Shown here: positions 8,930-18,000 of the stretch, piece by piece
How positions within the stretch are numbered: the first letter of the stretch is position 1
Layout: every line of letters starts with the position of its first letter
Source: Moorena sp. SIOASIH
GTDB taxonomy: Bacteria > Cyanobacteriota > Cyanobacteriia > Cyanobacteriales > Coleofasciculaceae
Assembly (NCBI RefSeq): GCF_010671925.1
Contig: NZ_JAAHIH010000003.1
Coordinates: 1,364,001 to 1,428,000 of the forward strand
Reading direction: 5' to 3'
Length of the DNA stretch: 64,000 bases
Position numbers and translations under genes: made by a program
Notes under the pieces: generated by a model
Told to the model about the DNA's origin: nothing
Seen by the model: only the letters and a program-made list of their open reading frames with translations
Databases searched by the model: none

Positions 8930-9275
8930 ATGACAGAGTTAATGAATGCCGTTATTCTTACTGGTAAGCATTCAGCCGTCAGCTGTCAGCCGTCAGCTTA
9001 AAATAAACCTTGAACGGGAGAATTTAATATTGAGAGATTTTAGATAATTGAAAGTCTGGGGATTTGCCCAAAAGCCAAAGACTATAAATCCCATCGCAGC
9101 AGAGGTAACAGAGATTAAACGAATGCTTACCTCTTTTATTCAAAAGCTGATAGCTGAATGCTTACTATTACTGAATTTGGAGAGCCCTAAAAAAGAGCCC
9201 GAAAAACTGGTCTATACCCAAAGTACCTAAACCAGTCCGGAAAAAGGGAGAAGTGTTAATTAACGTTGGAGCTTG
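8930..9275 (+). pseudogene. Relic of the MDR alcohol dehydrogenase gene, split by repeat DNA
   Basis: Bases 8930-8965 nearly duplicate the first 36 bases of the dehydrogenase gene at 30189, including the start ATGACAGAGTTAATGAATGC. The match resumes at about 9166-9275 (GAAAAACTGGTCTATACCC and onward, to GTTGGAGCTTGT). About 200 bp of repeat-type sequence lies between, with CAGC/GTCAGC direct repeats. The remaining 3' part of the gene is gone. The leader GAGCAGGAGGA also resembles that of the intact gene. This shows that a dehydrogenase gene once followed the NADAR gene. Confidence 0.8.
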
Positions 9276-9287
9276 TAAGGATTTTCT

Positions 9288-9466
9288 GGCTCTACCGGAC
9301 TGCCTAGGTAAAACTGTCAGTAAATAATTAGTATAATCTTGATTGGGCGGGAGTTTTAGTGTTGGAGAGAATGATTTTTTATAAATCACCTGCCCAATCA
9401 TACTTAGTGGGCTCATACTTAGTGGGCAATAAGGGCGTTTTTCTGCATACTAGGTTCGGTAGAGCC
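9288..9466. mobile_element. MITE-like element with imperfect terminal inverted repeats
   Basis: GGCTCTACCGGACTGCCTAG at the left and CTAGGTTCGGTAGAGCC at the right form imperfect inverted termini of a 179-bp segment. A second, internal inverted pair (GATTGGGCGGG and CCTGCCCAATC) lies within. No coding sequence is present. It sits directly after the broken dehydrogenase relic and 97 bp before the second methyltransferase gene. Confidence 0.5.
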
Positions 9467-9562
9467 GTTTTTATCTACTCGATCCGAAATGCTTGAGCCG
9501 AAATCCTTCCCAAATAACTAGGATTTTTTACTTTTTAAACACGAAATTACCTTGGAATAACC

Positions 9563-11251
9563 ATGACACTATCACAACCGGAAAAAGAATATCCTCTTTC
9601 AAAAGACGAAGCTTTGATTTACGATTGGCGCATCCATAGTATTCGCCAAGCACTGAAAGAAAAAGGAAAAGCCACAGGTCCTTTGCAAATCGAAGATTTG
9701 CTAGAATTGGATCACCTAGACCAATACCACTACTTTGGCACCAAAGCTTGCGATCGCGCTATCGATCGTTTGGCACTATCCCCCAACTCGCGAGTTTTGG
9801 ACATTGGCAGCGGTATTGGTGGGCCAGCTCGATACATTAGTTATAAAACGGAATGTCACATCCAATGTGTGGAATTAAGAAAGAGTTTTAACGAAATTGC
9901 CCAAGAACTCACCCAACGAGTGGGACTTGACAAACGCATCCAATACCTCACAGGCAGTATTCTAAGTCCCCAAGTCATTGACGCCCTGTTGCCAAGCTCA
10001 TTTGACAGCATCATTTCGTTTCTGTCATTTTTACACATTGAAAACCGCGATAAAATACTGGAAATTTGTTTTAGCTCTTTGAAGGAAAACGGCCTGATCT
10101 ATATCGAAGATTACGTGGCCAATGGCCCTCTGACACCAGAGGTGCAAACCACTCTAGAAGAAGTGGTTCAATCCTCTTATGTGCCAACCCGCGAAACCTA
10201 CCGAAATCACTTCGAACGTGTAGGATTTGCTGACATTTGTTTCATCGATTTAACAACAGGATGGAAACGTTGGGTAAAAGAACGCTATCAAAAATTACTC
10301 CAATCAAAAGAAGAATCAATAAAACTAGTCGGTGAAAACGTTTATGAACACCGTCGTCAATTTTATCAAACCATTAGCGACTTGTTTGAAAGCGGCAAGA
10401 TTGGTGGCTCCTCCATCCTTGCAAAAAAACCTTGTGCTCCAAAAATTTACCAAGTACCTGATACATATTTCTCCTCTACAACCTCTGTTTATAGTGAACA
10501 ATACCATTTCTTTCTCGAAGACGGTTCTCTACTTGCTCTAAGATATTTCAAAACTGGAACAATCGAGCATTACTCAGCCTGGTGGAGCGACACCAAGGGC
10601 TACTCCCTAGAACTTATCAATACCTCCGAACAGCAACGCTCAAATCAACACATCTCTATCAAAAACAACGATGGAACCGGAAGCATTTGTTTGCCAGAAG
10701 CTAATATAGAAATTCAATTCCAAGTTGCCGCCGAATTCACTTGGGCGGTTCCCGCTGAAAAAAATCATCGCGCCGTCATTCACCAACCAAAACTCCTGTG
10801 CACAGTTTCCACAGGCGATCGCACTCAAAAAGGTATAGGTTATTGCAAAATTTATCAGGGAGATTACCCCAAGTTTTGGGGCTACCACTTTGTTCACGCA
10901 TTTTTCCCTAATTACGGAATAATTTGGAGTGCTGAAGCGACATTTGGCCAAGAAAAATACAATTATTTCAAGCTCCTGAACACCTCCGAAACAGAAAAAG
11001 AAATATTGTTAAGTGGAGAAGATTCTTACCATCGCCAAACCAGTGCCCATGGCCGCATTCAAGATAAAAAATATCACTTGAAATTCGACAAAAAAACTTT
11101 CGCAACTTGGTCGAGCATCAAGCGAAATCAACCATTGACTATGGAAAGTAAGCTATCCTTGGAATATAGAGCCGCTATTCTACAAATAGACGACCAAGAA
11201 GTTGCAGAAGGAATTTGTTTAAAAGAATTTTGTTTCGGCACAATTACCTAA
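9563..11251 (+). CDS. SAM methyltransferase with unassigned C-terminal domain
   Basis: The protein has 562 residues. The first 290 or so form a class I SAM methyltransferase of the small-molecule/sterol/phosphoethanolamine type: motif I VLDIGSGIGGPARYIS, the acidic CVELR after strand 2, and SIISFLSFLHIENR near motif post-I. Residues from about 300 to 562 are a separate, apparently beta-rich domain (QYHFFLEDGSLLALRYF, YCKIYQGDYPKFWGYHF, IIWSAEATFGQEKYNYF) that I do not recognise. The two may be a natural fusion. The gene has its own upstream region with a MITE-like element. A 45-bp copy of its 3' end survives at 24510-24556, so the gene or its end was duplicated. The substrate is unknown; the neighbourhood suggests an intermediate or product of the synthase pathway. 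Confidence 0.75.
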   Translation: MTLSQPEKEYPLSKDEALIYDWRIHSIRQALKEKGKATGPLQIEDLLELDHLDQYHYFGTKACDRAIDRLALSPNSRVLDIGSGIGGPARYISYKTECHIQCVELRKSFNEIAQELTQRVGLDKRIQYLTGSILSPQVIDALLPSSFDSIISFLSFLHIENRDKILEICFSSLKENGLIYIEDYVANGPLTPEVQTTLEEVVQSSYVPTRETYRNHFERVGFADICFIDLTTGWKRWVKERYQKLLQSKEESIKLVGENVYEHRRQFYQTISDLFESGKIGGSSILAKKPCAPKIYQVPDTYFSSTTSVYSEQYHFFLEDGSLLALRYFKTGTIEHYSAWWSDTKGYSLELINTSEQQRSNQHISIKNNDGTGSICLPEANIEIQFQVAAEFTWAVPAEKNHRAVIHQPKLLCTVSTGDRTQKGIGYCKIYQGDYPKFWGYHFVHAFFPNYGIIWSAEATFGQEKYNYFKLLNTSETEKEILLSGEDSYHRQTSAHGRIQDKKYHLKFDKKTFATWSSIKRNQPLTMESKLSLEYRAAILQIDDQEVAEGICLKEFCFGTIT

Positions 11252-11324
11252 AATTAGGATAAATTATTTCAAAGCTATCATATCGATAAACAAACAGCTA
11301 ATGACTATAAAACTACAGAGAAGC

Positions 11325-11410
11325 GATGGTGAAATCCTCTGTCTTTTAAGCAGGGGATTAAACCGAAGGAGCCGTTTAGACTAGACATATTTATGTGTCT
11401 AGTCTATGGT
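11325..11410. mobile_element. Palindrome-rich remnant, possibly an insertion-element end
   Basis: Two hairpins lie close together. AATCCTCTGTC...GCAGGGGATT (about 11333-11366) resembles the end hairpins of IS200/IS605 elements. A perfect 11-bp inverted repeat, TAGACTAGACA then TGTCTAGTCTA with an 8-base loop, spans 11377-11406. No transposase gene remains. It may be a palindrome-associated non-autonomous element; the second hairpin could alternatively act as a regulatory or termination structure before the flavoprotein gene. Confidence 0.4.
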
Positions 11411-11464
11411 AAAATGATAGTTACTGGGGGAGGTTAACAGCAGAGTAACAATAGCAGTGAAGTG

Positions 11465-12850
11465 ATGGATAAGTCTACTTTATCTAATTGGGATACAGAG
11501 GCAGACGTGGTAGTTGTTGGTAGTGGAGTTGCTGGACTAGCGGCTGCGGTTGAAGCCAAAAATGCTGGTGCATCGGTAGTTGTTCTAGAAAAGCGTAGCG
11601 CCTGTGGCGGAAATTCCATCATGAGTGATGGAGGGATAGCGGTTGCGGGGACTGATTTTCAGAAACAATACGGTATTCTAGACTCTTGGGAACTCATGTA
11701 TGAGGATATGTTGAGAGCTGGCTTGAATATGAATGATGCATCTCTGGCTAAGATAGTTGCTCAACAGTCTAATTCTGTACTAGAGTGGCTTACTGAATAT
11801 TTAGCTGTCAAATTTCAACATAAGCCCATAATCTTTGGCGGCCATTCTGTTCCTCGTATCCATCTGCTACACAATTTTTCTGGAACAGCAATTGTGAAAC
11901 CTCTTCTTTCAAAGGTAAAGGAGTTGGGCATTGAGATCAAAACCAATATTTGCCTCACAAAGTTCGGAAAGGATGTTCGAGAGATTGAAGTTTATGACAA
12001 AAAGCAAAACCAAGCCAGAGCAGTCTATGCAAATACTGGTGTCGTTTTAGCTACTGGTGGTTTTGGCGGAGATGTTGCTTTCCGAATGCTTCATGATGCT
12101 CGTCTAACCAGCACCGTAGGTAATACTAATCGTTTGGATACTACAGCAGAAGGAATGCTAGAGGCGATCAAGATTGGTGCTAGTTCTGTCCATTTAGAAT
12201 ATATTCAGTTATCACCTTGGAGTTCTCCTGACGAGAAAGCTGATAAAATTGCTACCGAATTTTTTTATACAGTTTTTCCCTATGGTATAGTGGTTCATCC
12301 CTTAACAGGAAAGCGGTTTTTTAATGAATTAGCAGACAGAAAAATTAGAGCAGATTCAATTTTAGACGTTGGTCAACCCAGCATTGGTATTGCTGATTTG
12401 GAAGGTATAAACATTTCTGGTCACAGTATGGATCGGTACTTAAGCAGGAATATTGTGAAAAGGTTTGAAGACTTGGAGGAACTTGCTGCAGCATATTCTC
12501 TGCCTTATCAAGCTTTAAAAGAAACTCTCGATCGCTACAACAAGTATGTCGAGAATAAGAAAGATGAGAGTTGGCAAAAGCCTATTCCATTAGATGCCAA
12601 ACCTCTCCATGCTCCATATTATGCTATGCGATTGTGGCCTAAGGTACATTACACTATCGGAGGCGTTACCATCAACGCTAAAGCTCAAGTTATTGATAAT
12701 AATGGCCAGCCTATTCAAGGCTTGTATGCTGCAGGAGAAGTGACAGGCGGTATTCATGGTGCCTCTCGCTTAGGGGGTTCTTCTTTAACTGAATGCGTGG
12801 TGTTTGGTAGAATCGCTGGTAGAAATGCTGCTTTACAAAAATTTACATAA
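11465..12850 (+). CDS. Fumarate-reductase/flavocytochrome c-type flavoprotein
   Basis: This is a 461-residue soluble FAD protein of the fumarate reductase/urocanate reductase superfamily. The N-terminal motif is VVVVGSGVAGLAAAVEA, followed by the flavin contact ACGGNSIMSDGG. The catalytic region keeps NELADRKIRA (equivalent of the fumarate reductase acid Arg), VHYTIGGV (substrate His) and HGASRLGG (substrate Arg). The usual IQxHPT motif, however, reads IQLSPW, so one of the two substrate-binding histidines is replaced. It therefore may not use a dicarboxylate. It has no heme domain and no signal peptide. GTG at 11462 is an alternative start. In this cluster it could reduce or desaturate an acrylate-like or pyridine intermediate; the direction is unknown. 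Confidence 0.85.
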   Translation: MDKSTLSNWDTEADVVVVGSGVAGLAAAVEAKNAGASVVVLEKRSACGGNSIMSDGGIAVAGTDFQKQYGILDSWELMYEDMLRAGLNMNDASLAKIVAQQSNSVLEWLTEYLAVKFQHKPIIFGGHSVPRIHLLHNFSGTAIVKPLLSKVKELGIEIKTNICLTKFGKDVREIEVYDKKQNQARAVYANTGVVLATGGFGGDVAFRMLHDARLTSTVGNTNRLDTTAEGMLEAIKIGASSVHLEYIQLSPWSSPDEKADKIATEFFYTVFPYGIVVHPLTGKRFFNELADRKIRADSILDVGQPSIGIADLEGINISGHSMDRYLSRNIVKRFEDLEELAAAYSLPYQALKETLDRYNKYVENKKDESWQKPIPLDAKPLHAPYYAMRLWPKVHYTIGGVTINAKAQVIDNNGQPIQGLYAAGEVTGGIHGASRLGGSSLTECVVFGRIAGRNAALQKFT

Positions 12851-13083
12851 ATAGCCTAGACTTACTCTAGTAAGTTATGGAAAACTTTAAATTGTGGTTG
12901 CTAAATAATAATTTGTAATTTGTGTTGTTGACTGACATGCTGGAATATCCCGATGTACATACAATAGGCAAATTGCAACATGGCTAGCTTTGTATACTGA
13001 AGGGTATCAACCAAATCAGTATTGATTTAGCAATAACAACTTTAGCTATTTTATCAATGGGTGTCTAGCTCCCACAACTAACA

Positions 13084-14778
13084 ATGAACAAAATCGTTTT
13101 AGAACCTCTCAAACAACATATTATTGATGGGGAATCTATTGGTTTAGAGGAAGCTTTAGATGAAGCCTTAAAAGACTATTCCCCCCGACAGATTATTAAC
13201 ACTTGCCTCTTAGAGGCTATGAGGACTGTCGGGGAATTATATGGTTCAAGAGAAATTCCGTTACCGTCCGTTATAAAATCGGCGGAGACTAAAAAAGCGG
13301 CGGTAGCGTATTTAGAAACCCATATGGATAAGGAAGAAGCTGAGGATATTACTCAGGGTAAATGTCTGATTGCGACGGTAGAAGGTGACCTCCACGATCT
13401 TGGTAAAAATCTAGTTGATATTATCCTTTCTAGCAATGGTTACAAGGTAATTAATTTAGGCATTAACCAACCAATCGATAACATTCTCAAAGCCTACGAA
13501 GAAAATCAACCAGACTGCATTGCCATGAGTGGCTTGTTGATCAAGACTATGGCAGTCATGAAGCATAATTTAGAAATTTTTAATGAAAAAGGCATTACCG
13601 TTCCTGTTATCTTAGGTGGCGCTGCATTAACTCCTAAGTTTGTGGAAAAGGATTGCAAAAATACCTATAAAGGTCAAGTTGTTTATGGAAAAAATGCTTT
13701 TGTTGATTGGCATTTTATGGATAAACTAATGTCAGCAAAAGCTGAAGATAATTGGGACGACCTGAAAGGTTTTTTAGATGAAGAAAATTCACCTCCCCCC
13801 CCACTAACCTTAGAAGAGATGGGGCAAATGCCATTTGCCGAAGCAAATCAATATAAACTTTATATGAATGACTCATTTGTTTATACTGAAGAATCTTTGG
13901 CAAAAGAATCATCGGTAAAAAAATCTGTGGTAATTGATACTAAGCGTTCCCATGTAGTAACTTTAGATGTAGAACGCCCTACTCCTCCTTTTTGGGGAAC
14001 TCAAGTATTAAAAGACGGAGACATATCAATTGAAGACATTTTCCCTTATGTAGATGTACAGCTTTTATACGTGGGACGGTGGCGATTCCGTAAGCTAAAA
14101 GATCAATCACAACAAGATTATAATGACTTTTTAGCCACAAAAGCTTATCAAGTTTTAGAAGAATGGAAAGAAAAAGTTATTGCCGATGACCTAATACATC
14201 CGGCAGCAATTTATGGCTATTTCCCCTGTAACGCTGAAGGGAATACAGTGTATGTCTACGATCCACAAGATCACAATAAACTGCTAACAACCTTTGAATT
14301 CCCCCGTCAACGGGGAGGAAAACGTCTTTGTATTGCGGATTTCTATGCCACTAAAGAATCAGGTCAAATCGATGTCTTCCCCATGCAAATTGTAACAGCA
14401 GGTGAAATAGGAACCACCCATGCACAGAAGCTATTTGAAGCGGATAATTATCTTGACTACCACTATTATCATGGTGTGGCGATGCAGATGGCAGACGCCA
14501 TAGCGGACTGGTTACACGCTAGAATCCGTAAGGAGTTAGGATTTGGGTCAGAAGAGCCTGATACTATAACCGATATAATGCGCCAACGCTATCGAGGATC
14601 TCGTTATAGTTTCGGTTATCCTGCTTGTCCTAATATGGCAGATCAATTCAAACAAATGGATTTACTCGATACCTCTCGCATTGATGTGTACATGAATGAA
14701 AGTGAGCATCTACTTCCTGAACAGTCTACCACGGCGTTTGTTGCTCATCATCCTGTAGCAAAATACTTTAATACTTAG
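13084..14778 (+). CDS. Shortened MetH: cobalamin-binding plus reactivation domains only
   Basis: The 564-residue protein corresponds to the C-terminal half of cobalamin-dependent methionine synthase. Residues 1-80 are the helical cap. About 85-215 is the B12-binding Rossmann domain with GDLHDLGKN, whose H104 is the cobalt-binding histidine. About 290-560 is the reactivation domain with PPFWGTQVL, TAGEIGTTHAQKLFEAD, WLHARIRKELGF and the SAM-binding RYSFGYPACPN (R507-N517). The homocysteine- and folate-binding modules of full MetH (about 1200 residues) are absent, and the ATG at 13084 is a clean start at the cap, so this is not a simple truncation at the window edge. It could be a corrinoid methyl-shuttle working with a separate methyl donor or acceptor protein, perhaps in this pathway. 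It could also complement a split methionine synthase encoded elsewhere. Confidence 0.85.
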   Translation: MNKIVLEPLKQHIIDGESIGLEEALDEALKDYSPRQIINTCLLEAMRTVGELYGSREIPLPSVIKSAETKKAAVAYLETHMDKEEAEDITQGKCLIATVEGDLHDLGKNLVDIILSSNGYKVINLGINQPIDNILKAYEENQPDCIAMSGLLIKTMAVMKHNLEIFNEKGITVPVILGGAALTPKFVEKDCKNTYKGQVVYGKNAFVDWHFMDKLMSAKAEDNWDDLKGFLDEENSPPPPLTLEEMGQMPFAEANQYKLYMNDSFVYTEESLAKESSVKKSVVIDTKRSHVVTLDVERPTPPFWGTQVLKDGDISIEDIFPYVDVQLLYVGRWRFRKLKDQSQQDYNDFLATKAYQVLEEWKEKVIADDLIHPAAIYGYFPCNAEGNTVYVYDPQDHNKLLTTFEFPRQRGGKRLCIADFYATKESGQIDVFPMQIVTAGEIGTTHAQKLFEADNYLDYHYYHGVAMQMADAIADWLHARIRKELGFGSEEPDTITDIMRQRYRGSRYSFGYPACPNMADQFKQMDLLDTSRIDVYMNESEHLLPEQSTTAFVAHHPVAKYFNT

Positions 14779-14876
14779 TTGATTAGATAAATAAGCCGAT
14801 GATGGTGGGTTAATTACAACCTTTTTTTGTCTCGCCTAGAGACGGAAAGTTGGTAGATAAATTTTCGACAATAATA

Positions 14877-14984
14877 TATAGCGGTTTTCAGTTGAATGGA
14901 ATACCAATTCATGTGATAAAATTCTGACGCACAGGGATGTCCATTCCAATCATCTTGTATTGAATTAAAGTGAAAACCGCTATA
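14877..14984. mobile_element. 108-bp MITE-like element with perfect 14-bp inverted ends
   Basis: TATAGCGGTTTTCA at 14877-14890 is matched by TGAAAACCGCTATA at 14971-14984. TA sits at both outer edges. The interior (94 bp) has no coding capacity, and a partial inner inversion (TTGAATGGAATACCAATTC and nearby ATTGAATT) is visible. The element lies 38 bp before the synthase start, so it probably forms part of the synthase leader or promoter region. Confidence 0.65.
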
Positions 14985-15022
14985 GCATCAAAAATGAGAA
15001 TTTACAAAGAATTAATTTATGT

Positions 15023-18000
15023 ATGCAAAATTTACTAAGCTTACCTAAACTAGTCAAATTACAAGCACAAAGAACGCCAGAGGAAATTGCCATCGTAGAT
15101 GGGGCAAATTCAATTACCTATCAAAAATTAGATCGGTTGACAGATAACTTAGCGGGTTACCTTCAAAAACAAGGGGTTACCTTAAATCAACCCGTTGGAG
15201 TTTTACTGGAAAAATCCCAAGACTTTATTATTGCTTCTCTAGCTATTATGAAAGCTGGGGGAGTATTTATGCCCCTAGAATTGAAATATACCGATGCTTT
15301 GCTTGCCAAAATGCTAGCAGATGCTCAACCTAGTTTAATTATTACCAAAAGTACATATACAAAAAAAATAAGCAGTGAAATTGATATAAAATTTTTACTT
15401 ATAGATAGGGAAACTAATTGGAAATCACCCCCCACATTAGATTTAGAACTACCGTCAATAGCTCCTGAAAATATCGCTAATATAATCTACTCATCGGGAA
15501 GTACAGGAGAACCAAAAGGCATAATATTAACCCATAAAGCGATTATTACTGGGGAATTAAGGCGAGAGCAAGTAAGTCCCAGTAAATCAGGATATCCTAT
15601 AACCTATTTATTATTTCCATGGGAAATATATAGACCTTGGATGAAAGGTGCAACTCTATATATTGTTCCTGATGAAATAATTTACGATCATGAGGGATTT
15701 TTAGATTTAATATTTCAACATAAAATCAAGGAAATCACCATATCTCCTTCCTTAATACAAAGTATTTTTAATACAGTTGAACTCGAAACTATTACTGCCA
15801 AATTATCAGGTTTGGAAGTTGTTTGTGTAACCGGAGAAGCACTAACACAACAACTAAAATATCAATTGATAGATAGACTGCCATCTGCTCGGTTACTTAA
15901 TTATTATGGCATCAATGAATGTTTTACCGTTGCTATTGATAATCTGCGAGAAAGTGAAGATTTACCATCAGGATTCTGTGCTGTTGGGACTCCTTTTGAG
16001 GACGATGAAATAATTTTCTTGGATGAGAATGGGCAGCAAGTTACGACTGGGAAAGAAGGGGAGATGTATATTAAGAGTCCCTGCCTATTTCAAGCCTATT
16101 TGAATAAACCAGAATTGACTGCTCAAAAGCTTGTTGACATTAACGGTAGTCGCTTTTTCAGAACAGGAGATTTAGCAGCTATTTTACCCAACGGCAAACT
16201 AGAAATTAGGGGTCGTTGTAATTATATGGTCAATCTGCGGGGATATAATGTATCCTTAGCTGGGATTGAAAATACTTTATTAGAACATCCGGAAATAAAA
16301 AGCTGTGTAGTTATTATTCAAGGAAAAGAAGAAGCAGAAAAGAAACTGATAGCCTATTTTGTTCCTCAGCAAAAAAGCACTGAACCCCAGCAGATTAGGG
16401 AGCTAAAATTAAGGTTACGTCATCATTTACAAGACCATTTACCTGCTCACATGATTCCATCGGTATTTGTGGTAATCGATAAAATTCCCATGACACCGAT
16501 GGGTAAGTTGGATCGTCGCCAACTACCAAGTATAGACCATTCTCGCCCAGAGTTGGCAGTACCTTTAGTCAAATCCCAATCCGATACACAGAAACGTATT
16601 GCTCAGATTTGGCAAGAAGTACTTCAGTTAGAAGAAGTAGGAATTAATGATAATTTCTTCGATTTAGGTGGTAATTCTTTACTGCTGATCCGGGTTCACA
16701 AAAACCTGAGCAAAATCTTGGCAATACATCTACCTGTAACAACACTGTTTGAACACCCAACTATTGCTACTCTGGCTCAACACTTGGAGCAAGATAAGGG
16801 AGAAAAAACAGCCGTTAAGCAGTACGATAAAAGAAAGAAATCCATTCAGCATGGCTCGGATATAGCCATAGTTGGTATGTCTTGTCGGTTTCCTGGGGCA
16901 AATAATACCGATGCTTTCTGGAACAATTTACGAGATGGGGTAGAATCAATTTCCTTCTTTAGCGATCGCGAAATTGAGCTAGAAGATCCCAAATGGATCG
17001 AACACCCCAATTATGTGAAAGCCAGTCCTATCTTGCCAGATATTGACCTATTTGATGCTGAGTTCTTCGGCTACAGCGATAAAGAAGCTGAACTAATGGA
17101 CCCCCAACATCGGCTTTTCTTGGAATGTGCTTGGGAAGCACTGGAAATTGCTGGTTATAATCCTGGAAATTATCCAGGTTCGGTGGGAGTTTATGGGGGT
17201 TCGAGTCCCAGTACCTATCTAATTAACAATATATCTCATAGCTTAGGCTCTTCTCGGGCAAATCCTTTGCTTACCCATTGTCTATTTAGGGGCACTAAAG
17301 ATGTGCATACCGACCTAGGCAATGGGGGAGATTACTTACCCATGCGGGTCTCCTACAAATTGAACCTAAAAGGACCGAGTGTTAATGTTCAAACTGCCTG
17401 TTCCACCTCACTAGTTGCCGTTCACTTAGCTTGTCAGAGTTTACGCAGTGGTGAATCTGACTTAGCACTAGCTGGGGGAGTTTCGATCTTCGTTCCCCAA
17501 AAGACTGGTTATTTATACCAAGAAGGCATGATGTTGTCTCCTGATGGTCACTGTCGTGCTTTTGATGCTGAAGGTCAAGGAACGTTATTTGGTAGTGGAG
17601 TTGGCATAGTTGTCTTGAAGCGATTAGAGGAAGCGATCGCTGATGGAGACCATATATATGCCACCATCAAAGGGTCAGCAATTAATAATGATGGGGCTGT
17701 TAAAGTTAGCTACACAGCTCCTAGCATAGAAGGACAGATAGCAGCCATTTCCGAAGCACTGGCTATGGCTAACATAGATCCTAGGACGGTGAGTTATGTG
17801 GAAACCCATGGAACTGGGACACCCCTGGGAGATCCAATTGAGATTGCAGCACTGACAAAAGCGTTTCGACAAAGTACGAACAGCCAGGACAATAATTTTT
17901 GCGCGATTGGATCGGTGAAAACTAATATCGGGCATCTCGATGTCACAGCAGGGATAGCAGGTCTAATTAAAACAGTGCTGGCACTGCATAACAAAGCCAT

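Noticed and set aside
12851..13083. Cobalamin riboswitch before the MetH-like gene
   Set aside because: No B12-box-like sequence or suitable stem arrangement is visible; only a short ACTTAC/GTAAGT hairpin.
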